The translations under genes and the position numbers were made by a program. The notes under the pieces are model-generated. The model was not told the origin of the DNA, did not search any database, and worked only from the letters and a program-made list of their open reading frames with translations. 64,000 nucleotides of DNA, taken from positions 1-64,000 of the forward strand of contig NZ_JANUGZ010000008.1 in assembly GCF_024753205.1 (NCBI RefSeq), in the 5' to 3' direction. Below are positions 1 through 10,900 of the stretch, piece after piece. The stretch comes from Massilia aurea (GTDB lineage Bacteria > Pseudomonadota > Gammaproteobacteria > Burkholderiales > Burkholderiaceae_D). The stretch's first letter is position 1. Each line of letters begins with the position of its first letter.

Positions 1-1609
1 TGGCCTGTTCTTCGAACAGCTGGTGCAGCAGGTGCTCACGCGGGTAGGGCACAGCAGTGTCGTTGAACACCGCGAGCAGCTGATGACGCTCCGAGTGAGA
101 CAGGATCTGAATGTCATGTATCGGAAGCGGATCGGCCGCAGCGGCGGCGCGTAGCACAGCAATCAAATGCCTCCCAAGCCGATCGATCGTCGTTGCGTCG
201 AAAAGGTCTGCGTTATACTGGAACTGAACGACACGCCGCCCTTCTTCTTCCCTTACATTAATAGTCAAATCGAACTTTGCGAACGCCTCCTGCAGCTTGA
301 CAGGAGACATAGAAAGTCCGGGTAACTTCAGTTCCGCTGTGGGTGTATTTTGCAGCACGAGCATAACCCGAAAATAAGGCGAATGATTCGGATGACGTGC
401 TGGATTCAGCGCTTCGATTACCTGTTCAAATGGCACATCCTGGTTGCTATAAGCATTCAGGGCGTTGGTGCGGACCTCCCGGAGCACTTCTGAGAACGTC
501 TTGTCCAAAACGACGCGCGTGCGTAGGACAATCGTATTGAGGAACAAACCGATCAATGGTTCAAATTCGGCACGCGTTCTTCCAGCTACTGTGGTCCCAA
601 TACAGATATCATCCTGGCCGGTATAGCGGGCAAAGAGAATCTTGAGCGCCGTAGCGAAAACCATAAAAACGGTCGTGCGCTCGTCCTTACTATACAGATC
701 AAGCGAGAAATCTAGATCGCTCGGGACGCTCATTTCAATGATCGCGCCGTTCTTTAAAGAGACGGCGGGACGCGGGCGATCAGTTGGTAAGTCCAAGAGC
801 GGAGGCGCGCCATTTAGCTGCGCGGACCAATAAGCAAGCTGGTCGCTAACGCGTTTTTCCGTTAGCCATTGGCGCTGCCATCGGACGAAATCCGAATACT
901 GCAGGGTTAGTGGCGGTAAGGGGGCGCTAGCGGTGTCCATTAGAGCAGCGTAAGTCCGGACAAACTCCTTGATCAGGACTGCCATAGACCAACCATCCGC
1001 GATGATATGGTGTATCGTGAAATGAACGAGGTGTTCATCAGGGCGTAGCCGGAATATGCTGCAGCGCATTAGCGGGGCGTGTTCTAAGTCGAAAGGTTTG
1101 TCCGCCTCCACCTTTGCCATCTCCATTACTTTATCGCTACGGTCCACCGCGTCCATATGTTGCGCATCGTGCGGAATAATCGGAATGCTGAGCTCTGGCA
1201 AGATATGCTGAACGAGGACCTCGTTTTCCCACGTAAAAAACGTTCGCAATATCTCATGTCGACAAATAATCTCGTTGAGCGCGTCCGTGAACGTAGCGAG
1301 CTCGAAAGACCCTTGAAGACGAAAGAGTGAGCGAATATTGTATTGACTACTATTGCCGACACGATTAAGAAACCACATCCTTTGCTGAGCGGCGGACGCG
1401 GGCGCAGTTTTTGGCAATAGGGAGACATCCTCCTGTTGGGGCGTTCTCATTAGATACTCGAGTAATTCTGACTTATGCTTTCGCAGCTGATCAAGCAGAT
1501 CAGCCGATATCACACCAGCTGGCGCATCGAAGCTTATCTTGTCACCATTGATGGAGAAATTCACGCTTTTGGCACGCAGTGAGGCAATCAAGTCGGACAA
1601 GTTCATCAT
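1..1609 (-). CDS. NRPS, N-terminal part (TubC-type docking + condensation domain), runs off left edge
   Basis: Partial gene; its 3' end lies beyond base 1. Translating the minus strand from the ATG at 1609 (a second ATG follows directly) gives about 536 residues without a stop. Residues 1-55 look like a TubC-type N-terminal docking domain, which pairs successive NRPS proteins. A condensation domain follows, with core motif HHIIADGWS (HHxxxDG intact, so probably active) and the usual later motifs. At the window edge the sequence enters the linker before an adenylation domain. It starts 25 bp after the stop of the preceding NRPS gene and is the third synthetase of the same minus-strand operon. 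Domains are seen directly; the product and total module number cannot be known because the gene is cut. Confidence 0.9.
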   Translation of the reverse strand, partial: MMNLSDLIASLRAKSVNFSINGDKISFDAPAGVISADLLDQLRKHKSELLEYLMRTPQQEDVSLLPKTAPASAAQQRMWFLNRVGNSSQYNIRSLFRLQGSFELATFTDALNEIICRHEILRTFFTWENEVLVQHILPELSIPIIPHDAQHMDAVDRSDKVMEMAKVEADKPFDLEHAPLMRCSIFRLRPDEHLVHFTIHHIIADGWSMAVLIKEFVRTYAALMDTASAPLPPLTLQYSDFVRWQRQWLTEKRVSDQLAYWSAQLNGAPPLLDLPTDRPRPAVSLKNGAIIEMSVPSDLDFSLDLYSKDERTTVFMVFATALKILFARYTGQDDICIGTTVAGRTRAEFEPLIGLFLNTIVLRTRVVLDKTFSEVLREVRTNALNAYSNQDVPFEQVIEALNPARHPNHSPYFRVMLVLQNTPTAELKLPGLSMSPVKLQEAFAKFDLTINVREEEGRRVVQFQYNADLFDATTIDRLGRHLIAVLRAAAAADPLPIHDIQILSHSERHQLLAVFNDTAVPYPREHLLHQLFEEQA

Positions 1610-1634
1610 CGTTGGGTTCACGTCAGTTTACTGT

Positions 1635-4600
1635 TTAGATCTCGAAGGTCTCGATGAGGTAACGCATCTGCTCAATCCGCTCGCTCATCGATTCTACGGT
1701 AGAAAATTCGAATACATCTTTGAGGGATAGATCGGATTGTAGTTGCTCTCGTAAAGCCAAGATCAACTGCGTTGCTATGATCGAATGTCCTCCGAGCTCA
1801 AAGAAATCATCATCGAGACTGGAAGGAAGTACCGAGAGCAAGGAATGCCAGATTCGGGCAAGTGCGTGTTGAGTTGGGGTTCTAAGCGCCCGAATTACAG
1901 TGGATGGCGTGTGTACTGGAATAGGCAATGCTTTTTCGTCGACTTTGCCGTTGCGGGTCAGCGGAAAAATTTCGAGTGCGACGTAATGCGTCGGTAGCAT
2001 GTGGCGAGGTAAACGCTGTTTTAAGTGTTGTCGCAATTGCGCAATAGTTACTGGACTTGAGTTCACGTAGTAGATACTTAATTCGCTTCTTCCTTCACCA
2101 TCAGTCATCTTTGCGAATGCTTCGCGGATGGCCGCGTGATCGAGTAAAGCACGAGCCACTTCCCCAAGTTCCACGCGAATGCCGCGGATCTTGACTTGGC
2201 TATCGACGCGACCCCGGTACTCAATCTCACCGTCAGGTAAATACCGCGCAATGTCACCAGTACGGTACAACACATCGTTCTCAAGGAACGGATTGCTCAG
2301 GAACGCCTTTTTGGTAAGGTCGTCTCGTCCAAAATACCCCCCTCCGACCGGTGTACCGCCAATGAAGAGTTCGCCCACAGCACCGACCGGTAAGGGTTGC
2401 TGCCTGACGTCCAAAATATAGATGCGCGTATTGTCGATAGGCCGGCCGATGGACACCTGGCGTGCGTTTGCGTCTCCTATCCACGCCGTCACACCGATTG
2501 ATGTCTCAGTCGGCCCGTATTGATTATAAACGCGAGCCGCCGACCGCCGTTTTAACTCATACAGTAAGCGCAACGGAAGGGGTTCTCCACCCAGAATGAT
2601 GTGTCTGAGGGTCCGAATCATTTCGCCGCGCACCCCACAATAATTTAGGAAAACGGCTAGCATCGACGGTACGAAATCAATAACTGTAATTCCATGCTGC
2701 GCGATTAGGTTTGCCAGATATTCCGGGTCGCGATGGCCATCATGATCGGCCACCACAAGCCGAGCTCCAATTGATAACGGGATAAAAATTTCCCAAACAG
2801 CGGTATCGAATGTAATCGGACTTTTTTGCACGAAAATGTCGGTTTTCGTATATCCATGGACACGCGTCTGCCATCTAAAACGGTTGATTAGTCCGCGGTG
2901 CTTGACTAACGCGCCTTTTGGTGTACCGGTTGAACCTGACGTAAACATGATATAAGCGCTGTCCCCGCTGCTGACCTTAATCGAAGGATTATTTTTAGCG
3001 TGGCGTGCGGCGCAGTGCGCGAACGCTTCATACGCTACAGTCGTCGCAGCCTGATTAATCCTGTGCGCAATAGAATCAGTCACAATAAATAGTGACGGTT
3101 TTACATTGGAAAAAATTTGCTTGAGTCGTTCGGTCGGTTCGGCGGGATCGGCGGGCACAAAAATGCCACCTACCTTGACCACCGCGAGAATGAGGGCAAT
3201 CAGATCTACGCTGCGCGGCATGCAGATCATGATCCGATCTCCAGGTTTGACGAGACGTTCAAGCAGCTCGAATGCTAATTTGTTCGCATGGGTATTTAAT
3301 TCCTCATAGCTGTATGACCGCGTATCGGTGACGATTGCGATTGCGCTAGGGAATGCGTGCGCTTGGCGTTCGAACTGCGCATGGATGCACTCTTCTGGCA
3401 CCGGCGTTTGAGTTGCATTCCAGGTGTCGTGCTGGAGCGTTAGCTCGGAAGGGGAAACATACGATAGTTGATCGAGTTTGCAGTTTGCTGCTGAGACGAC
3501 CTGACTTAGTAGGTGCTGGAAATTGGCGAGAAATCGAACTGCGGTACTTCTCTCATAGAGTTGGGTGCGGTACTCCAGCCGACACGTCAGAGCGCCATGA
3601 TGCTCCCGAAGGTTCAGGACTAGATCGTACTTCACGTTCCCCGTATGCGGGTCGACGAGTTCGCAACGCAGACCAGTTGAACCCATCTCTACCTCCCGTG
3701 TGTGTAAGACTGAAAGCATTACTTGAAACAGCGGGGAGTGAATGGCGCTGCGATCAGGCTTAACTTTCTGAAGAACATCTTCAAAGGGCAGGTCGCTGTT
3801 AGCGTACATATCCTGCATCGCGTGCTTGCACTGTTCTAACAGGCCGATAAATGTGGCGTCTGGAGGAAAGGTGAGACGTAACACCGCCGTGTTGACAAGA
3901 AAGCCGATTAACGACTGGAGTTCTGCATTGTTTCTGTTCGAAACGGGCACGCCAATACAAAGGTCCTCCTGCGATGTGTATTTGGCAAGGAGCGCAATAA
4001 GCGCCGTCGCAGTGACATTGAAAAGACTGGTATTGTGTGCTGTGGCGAACTTTAATACGGCCGCTGAAAGCTCAGGGGTGAAAGCGAGATTGACGGCTGC
4101 GCCTTCCGAAGTAGGGCGCTCGGTGATTGGGAAGTCGTAAGGCAACGTGGTTACTGCAGGAGCCTGCGACAATGTCCTCGACCAGAAATTTCGTTGCTCT
4201 TGCGTACGACCGCTATCACGCAGATTCTGCTGCCAGAAAGCGTAGTCAGCAAACTGGAGCGGTTGTACACTGCCTTTGTCTGTTCTGCCTGCTGCGATAC
4301 CGGCGTAAGTCGTGAGCACTTCGTAGAGAAGAGCATGAGCAGACCAAGCGTCGAAAACGATATGATGCACGACCAGAGATACGACATACTGATCCGGCGC
4401 TTCTGCCACGACCCCAACTCGTAGCAGCGGCCCGTGGTTGAGATCGAACTCTTGAGAGGTCCATTCATTTAGGTAGGACCGGGATTGCAGTTCGTGCGCA
4501 ACGCTATTAACTAATGCACGAGCAACTCCAATTTTCAGGTCTGGTTCGATTTGCTGGATTAGTCCATCAGGGCATTCGTGGAAAGTTGTGCGCAATACTT

Positions 4601-4979
4601 CATGCCGCTCGATGACCTGGTCGACAGCCAGCTCAAATCGAGCGATGTCGAATGATCCAAACACACGAAAAATAGTGGTCAGGTTGTACGTCGCGGGACT
4701 ATCGGAGGCGCGGTGCGCCAGCCATAACTGTCTCTGTGCCGGAGATGCTGGACAGCGATTCGGCGCTAGCCATCGATCCCGTTGCGCCGTGATCGATTTG
4801 GGGGCAACCAAGGTATCAAGATACCCTAGTAGTGCTTGCTTTAAAGCGCACACGGCGTCGATCAAATGCTCAGGCACGACTTCGTTTTCCGTATGAAGAA
4901 TGAGGTCGTTACCGTCACGGGTGACCGTCACGCCGGCTGCGTGCAGACTTGCAAGTAAGTCTTTTGGATGGAGATTCAT
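1635..4979 (-). CDS. Nonribosomal peptide synthetase, single module (docking-C-A-T)
   Basis: Start placed at the ATG at 4979, giving MNLHPKDLL and a TubC-like docking domain as in the next NRPS; the open frame extends to 5063 but that stretch overlaps the preceding gene. About 1114 residues. Order: docking 1-55; condensation about 75-500 with HHIVFDAWS; adenylation about 530-1010 with FTSGSTGTPKG, NQYGPTE, YRTGD and NGKVDEKALP; thiolation about 1030-1095 with FFELGGHS, whose Ser takes phosphopantetheine. No epimerase or thioesterase. My manual reading of the substrate pocket is D-T-W-D-I-G-Q-I-G, which I cannot assign to an amino acid. Seven bp separate it from the upstream NRPS, so the assembly line order follows gene order. 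Confidence 0.95.
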   Translation of the reverse strand: MNLHPKDLLASLHAAGVTVTRDGNDLILHTENEVVPEHLIDAVCALKQALLGYLDTLVAPKSITAQRDRWLAPNRCPASPAQRQLWLAHRASDSPATYNLTTIFRVFGSFDIARFELAVDQVIERHEVLRTTFHECPDGLIQQIEPDLKIGVARALVNSVAHELQSRSYLNEWTSQEFDLNHGPLLRVGVVAEAPDQYVVSLVVHHIVFDAWSAHALLYEVLTTYAGIAAGRTDKGSVQPLQFADYAFWQQNLRDSGRTQEQRNFWSRTLSQAPAVTTLPYDFPITERPTSEGAAVNLAFTPELSAAVLKFATAHNTSLFNVTATALIALLAKYTSQEDLCIGVPVSNRNNAELQSLIGFLVNTAVLRLTFPPDATFIGLLEQCKHAMQDMYANSDLPFEDVLQKVKPDRSAIHSPLFQVMLSVLHTREVEMGSTGLRCELVDPHTGNVKYDLVLNLREHHGALTCRLEYRTQLYERSTAVRFLANFQHLLSQVVSAANCKLDQLSYVSPSELTLQHDTWNATQTPVPEECIHAQFERQAHAFPSAIAIVTDTRSYSYEELNTHANKLAFELLERLVKPGDRIMICMPRSVDLIALILAVVKVGGIFVPADPAEPTERLKQIFSNVKPSLFIVTDSIAHRINQAATTVAYEAFAHCAARHAKNNPSIKVSSGDSAYIMFTSGSTGTPKGALVKHRGLINRFRWQTRVHGYTKTDIFVQKSPITFDTAVWEIFIPLSIGARLVVADHDGHRDPEYLANLIAQHGITVIDFVPSMLAVFLNYCGVRGEMIRTLRHIILGGEPLPLRLLYELKRRSAARVYNQYGPTETSIGVTAWIGDANARQVSIGRPIDNTRIYILDVRQQPLPVGAVGELFIGGTPVGGGYFGRDDLTKKAFLSNPFLENDVLYRTGDIARYLPDGEIEYRGRVDSQVKIRGIRVELGEVARALLDHAAIREAFAKMTDGEGRSELSIYYVNSSPVTIAQLRQHLKQRLPRHMLPTHYVALEIFPLTRNGKVDEKALPIPVHTPSTVIRALRTPTQHALARIWHSLLSVLPSSLDDDFFELGGHSIIATQLILALREQLQSDLSLKDVFEFSTVESMSERIEQMRYLIETFEI

Positions 4980-4986
4980 TGTCTGA

Positions 4987-7900
4987 TTAGATCCTGATTC
5001 CAGTTTTCTGAGGGGCGCTTTCCATGATCCGATTATGAGCGGCTCGTTGAACCAGCAGCTCATCGATGGTTCTTGCGAGTATTTCTATCGTTTGAAGTTT
5101 CATCACCGAGGACAGCGAAAGATTCAGATTGAATTCTTGATTAATGCGAAAATATACTTGTATCAGTACAAGGGAGTTGCCACCGATTCCGAAAAAGTTG
5201 TCGGTGACGCCGATAGCGGTCCTTCCCACGCAGTCGCTCCAGATACGAACCAGCGCGATTTCGGTACCGGTAATAGGCGGTGTAAATGACGCTGAACAAG
5301 CCACAGGCGGCTCTGGAAGCGCACGCCGGTCTACCTTCCCGCTTGGTGTCAATGGGAGTTGCTTTAACTGAAGAAAGCACGACGGGATCATCTGACTCGG
5401 TAAAGTCTGTGTCAGATTGGCGAGTACGTCCGATTGTTCCCAGCGTTCATCGGCGATAATGTAAGCAACCAAACGTTGGTCGCCAGGTTGATCTTCGCGC
5501 AGCACAACGATCGCATCTTGAACGCCATGGCAGCGCTTGAGCTGAAATTCGATTTCACCTGGCTCAATACGTATGCCACGCAGCTTGATCTGGTTATCGG
5601 CGCGACCAAGTATCTGGACGCTGCCATCGGCGAGAACCCGCCCGATGTCGCCGCTGCGGTAATATCTCGTTCCATCCGACGAAGTTCCAAAAGCAGTCGA
5701 AGTGAGTTCTTGACGACCATGGTACTGGACGGCGAGGTGGCCGCTTCGGATGTAGATTTCACCAGTTTTGAAGGCAGTAAGGGGTGTATTCGGATCTCCG
5801 ATCCTGACTGTCGTTCCTGCTACCGGGTAGCCGACGGTGATTGGACCGTTCAGCCGAGCTTTCGGCTTGTCGAGGAAGCGCTGTAGCGCCAATGTGGACT
5901 CGGTTGGTCCATAACCATTTACGAAAACGCAGGTATCAGAAAATGCCTTCAGATAGATATCGAGATCCGTTCGACTTGCCAATTCCCCGCCGAGGACAAC
6001 GGCTCGCACCTTCGGTAGACGAACGCTGGCCTCAGCCGCGAACAAATGACGGAAAAGCGTCGGGGTCGAATGGTAAATGCTTACTTCTTTGTTGGAAAGG
6101 TGGCCCCGCAGACCTTCGGCATCGAGCGCCTTGGGGTGGATTGGTACTAAGCACGCGCCATTCAGCAAGGCACCGAACAAGTCCATAACGGCGGCATCGA
6201 AACTAAATGATGCAACCAAAGCCACGCGGTCAGATGCTGAAATGGCAAGATTGTTTGTGTAGCAACTACAAAAGTACAGAACATTTCGATGGTTTTGTAC
6301 GATCCCTTTGGGCTGACCTGTCGAGCCGGACGTGTACAGAATGTACGCGATGTCGTCTGGCACACCTAGTGATCGCCGCATTGCTGGCGGGTATGCCTTA
6401 CTGTCTAGTAATGGCGTTTGGTCCATTGTTACCACTTGGAGCGAAGTGCCTGCGATGTGTCTGCCCAGCGTCAGGTGAGTAGTACTCGCAATGATGTGGG
6501 TCATGCCGGAATCACGAACCATGAATGCCAATCTTGATTGCGGATACTCCGGATCCAACGGGACGTAGCATCGACCGGCTAAGAGGGTGCCAAGAATTCC
6601 TACGATCATCTCTTCGCCATGCGACAGCAGCAGGCCTACTGGAGCCTCGACTGCTTGTGCAATTACTATAGATTGTTCTACCCGCTGGGCCATCATGTAT
6701 ACTTCGCCATAGCTTAAGTTCCGTGTCATCGACATGATGGCGGTGTCATTCCAATGTTGCTGTACTTGTGCTATAAAGCGTTCTCCAATGGTCTGGTTGA
6801 TTTCGTGCGGAGCGAAAGGAATAAACAACGGCGATGGGATAATTGGGTGATCCGGCAGCGATGCCACTTCAAGCTCCTCGATATCATCCGCGCCAAGTGT
6901 TGAGACACTAGCGTTGTCGTTGCCGCACATCGCGCTAAGAATTTGAGACCAGTGACGCACGAATGCTTGAATAGTGTTGCTGTCGAAGAGAGAAGTGTTA
7001 TAGACGATCGTGCAATCAATACTCCCGTTTTCCTCGACGACGTGCAAGCTCAAGTCATGTTTAGCCCCGACATATACTGGCTCCCAAGGCGATAATGTCA
7101 GCCCCGGAAGTTCCAGCTTTCGAGTTGGCGTATTGTCTAATATCAGGGCGCTCTGAAAGAGCGGACTGTAGCTGGGATGACGGTCCGCACCAACCGCATC
7201 AATGATTCGTTCAAACGGAAAATCCTGGTGCTCATGTGCGCTCAAGCATGTTTTTTTGACTTGGGCGAGCAGTTGGCTGACAGTTGGTCCGTCAGCAAAC
7301 CAAACGCGCAGCGGCAACATATTGACAAAGGGCCCGATCAATTCTTCCGCCTCCACACTTCGTCTGTTCGCCATAGGCGTCCCGATTACCACATCGTCTT
7401 GTCCGGATAGGCGTGTCAGAAGCACTGCCCAGCTGGCAAGCAGTGTCATAAACAGGGTAGTCCCGTGGCGCTGGCCAAGGCGAAGTAACATATCCGTACG
7501 AGCAGAATCGAGCTTCACTCGTGCTGTGGCACCTGCGTAACCTTGTTGTGGAGGGCGTGGACGGTCAACCGGAAGCTGCAGTAAGGCGGGAGCATCATGC
7601 AGTTGCCTCCGCCAGTAAATTGCGTGTTGCTCCATCGAGGCTGCAAGTGCGTCACGACGCTGCCACGAGGCAAAGTCAGCATACTGTAGGCGCAATGGCG
7701 GCAGCGGATCGGCCAAGCCACTGGAGAACGCACGATATATGGTCGCTAGCTCGTTAATAAACAGACCGATAGACCAGCCATCGGTGACGATATGGTGCAG
7801 TGTGAAGAACAGTAAGTGTTGATGCTCACCCAGTTGCAAAAGACGTCCGCGGACTAGGGGCCCGGTCTCCAGGTTAAACGGGGCCGACGCTTCCTCAGCA

Positions 7901-10900
7901 CAAATTTGCGTGAATAGTCCAACCCGCTCTTGTTCCGGTACGCTTTGCAAATCGTGAAATTGCATTGCGAAGCCGCTTTCGGTGGTACCGACCCGTTGAA
8001 TGATTTCGCCAGCACCACTAGCAAAAGTTGTGCGCAAGATCTCATGACGGGCAACGATGCGGTCGAGGGCAGAGCACAGCGCACGACGATCGAGGCAGCC
8101 ATCTAAGCGCAGACCAGCCGGCATGTGGTAAGCAGCACTGGCAGTGGGGTCGAGCTGGGATAAGAACCACAGGCGTTGTTGGGCAAGCGAAAGCGGCAGG
8201 GGCTGGTTGCGGTTGACCGGCAGTGGGCCTTCCAGAGTGAGTTGGGCAGTACGCCCAGCTACCGCAGCAAGCCGCGACAGTACAGGTTCGGCAAACAAAA
8301 CGTGTAGCGGTATTTCAACTCCGAGTTCCGCGCGCAGGCGCGACGCAACCTGGACAGCTAGCAACGAATGGCCACCGAGTTCAAAGAAGTGGTCGTTGCG
8401 TCCGACTCGTTCAAGACCCAGCAATTGTTGCCAAATTGCGGCGAGAACGGCTTCCGTACCGCCGCGCGGCGCCTCATAGGCCTGGCTTGCGACGGCATTA
8501 GTGCCCGGCTCAGGGAGCGCTTTGTGATCAAGTTTTCCATTGGAGGTAAGCGGGAACGAGTCGACGGTTACAAATGCGCTAGGTAGCATATACTCCGGCA
8601 GGACTCTCGAGAGCTCGGTACGAAGTTCGGCAGCGTAAAGAATGGCGCCGGCCTCTGGCTTCACGTAAGCGATTAGACGCCTATTTTCCTGACGGTCAGT
8701 GTGTTCGACAACGACGGCCTCGCACACGGTGGGAATCGCCGCCAAGTGCGCCTCGATCTCTCCAAGCTCAATGCGAAATCCTCGGACCTTAATCTGGGAG
8801 TCATTACGGCCGAGATACTCCAGAATTCCGTTGGGAAGCCATCGACCCAGATCGCCCGTCTTGTACAAACGTGCATCGGCGACTCTTTCAGATGGGACAG
8901 GCAAGAAGCGCGCTGCCGTTAGATCCGGACGATTCAGGTAGCCCCGCGAAACCCCAGCTCCCCCGATGTAGAACTCACCACAAATTCCGATCGGGACAGT
9001 TCTCAAATCCGCGTCCAGCACTGAGACGGTCAGGTCATTCAGCGGCTTTCCGATCAAGCTACGGTTCTGATTCAGATCGTCATTCGTAATGAAATGAACA
9101 GTCACATGAACGGTAGTTTCGGTAATCCCATACATATTTACCAGTTGGGTGCGCTCGAGTCGATTACGTTGTACCCAAGGGAGTAGGCCTCTTAAGTCCA
9201 ACGCTTCTCCGCCAAACACGACGTAGCGTAGCCTATGCTCTCGCCGGGTCTGCTCTTGCATTACCTGTAGTTGCTTGAATGCACTAGGCGTCTGATTAAG
9301 AACTGTTATTCCTTCAGCACACAGCAACTCATAGAATTCCCTAGCTGAACGTGCGCACTCGGTCGGCACCATGACCAGCTTCCCGCCGTGAACGAGAGCG
9401 CCCCACATCTCCCAAACGGAGAAGTCGAATGCGAACGAATGGAACAGTGACCATGTATCCTCATTTGAGAAGTGAAATAGTCGTTCGGTGGAATCAAATA
9501 GCCGGACAACTTGGCGATGTTCTACCAATACACCTTTAGGCGTGCCTGTCGAGCCTGAGGTGTAGATGACGTAGGCCAAATTGGACGCCGTAAGGCCGAC
9601 CTGGGGACGGGGCAGGTCAGCTTCGATCAATTCGCCAACCGCCCCCTGTACCGTAAGCACACTAATGTCTAAGATTGGGATATCCAACATGAAGCGTGAA
9701 AAGAAGGCACGTTCAGTGAGGAGTAAGACTGGACTGCAATCGGCTAAAACAAAGGTAAGTCTCTCATCCAGTTGCATTGGGTCTAGTGGCACATAGGAGC
9801 CTCCCGCTTTTAGGACGCCGAGTACACCCACAACCATTTCTACGTTGCGACCAAGGCAGATCGCCACGCGCTTATCAGGTCTGACCCCATAAGTAAGCAA
9901 TCGATGAGCGAGTCGATTAGCGCGCCGATTCAGCTCCCCATAGGTGAGGCGCTCGTTTCCACAAATGAGCGCAATCGCGTGCGGATCCTCGCGCACTCGC
10001 CTTTCAAAGAGTTCATGCAAGCAATACTCATTGTCAGATGTCAGCAGACTCGGGCTCTGCCATTCCCGCAGTCGATGCCACTCTTGCTCAGGGATCGCGT
10101 TAACCTGACGCAAAGGCACGTTCTTAATCGCTGAAAGGGCATCCAGAAGGTGGTCAAGTCGGCCAGCCAGTAGCGCTATCTCGGAGCTATCAAAGAATCC
10201 AAGGTTGTAATCGACCTGCAATTCCGGAACGAGATCGACTCCATATTCACATATATTAATGGAAAGCGGCGTCGACTCATGGTAGGACGTGCAATAGACC
10301 AGTTGACCGTTGGCTGTCCCGATCGGAAGAGAGGCTTCAAGCTGAACATAATTAAACGCGACCTGATAGACAGGTCTCTCACTGCGATGTAGTCCTGTCT
10401 GTCTGAGATGTTGAACTAATGGTAACCTCTGACCCATCAAATTACGCCTCTGAAGGATACCGACCTCGCGAACCAAATCTTCGAATGTCATCTCTGGATC
10501 GATATGTACACGTAATATACCAATGTCAGCGAAAGTGCCCAAAAGCTCCTTTAGCGCACGCGTAGTCCGGTGATGGAATGGAACCGCCAAAACGACATCG
10601 GTTTGACCATACACTAAGAAGAGATAGGTGATTACAAGCGCCGAATAGACGTGAGCATTGCTTGAGTCGAACTGTGCAGCGAGAGCCAGCACACTGCTAT
10701 GCTGGGTCGAACTCAGAGACTTGGTCAACCGTCCGCTTCGTCGAGCAGGGCGTCCCGCCAAGAAAGGTTCTGGTAGATTCTCAAGCGTTTCTTGCCAAAA
10801 GGATTGCTGAGCGAGCAGCCGAGCGTTATTTGGTTTACCTTTTTTCGGTGCGACAGGATCGCCGGTAGGCCTCGCAAAATTCCCTTCGGGAAGAGTGTTA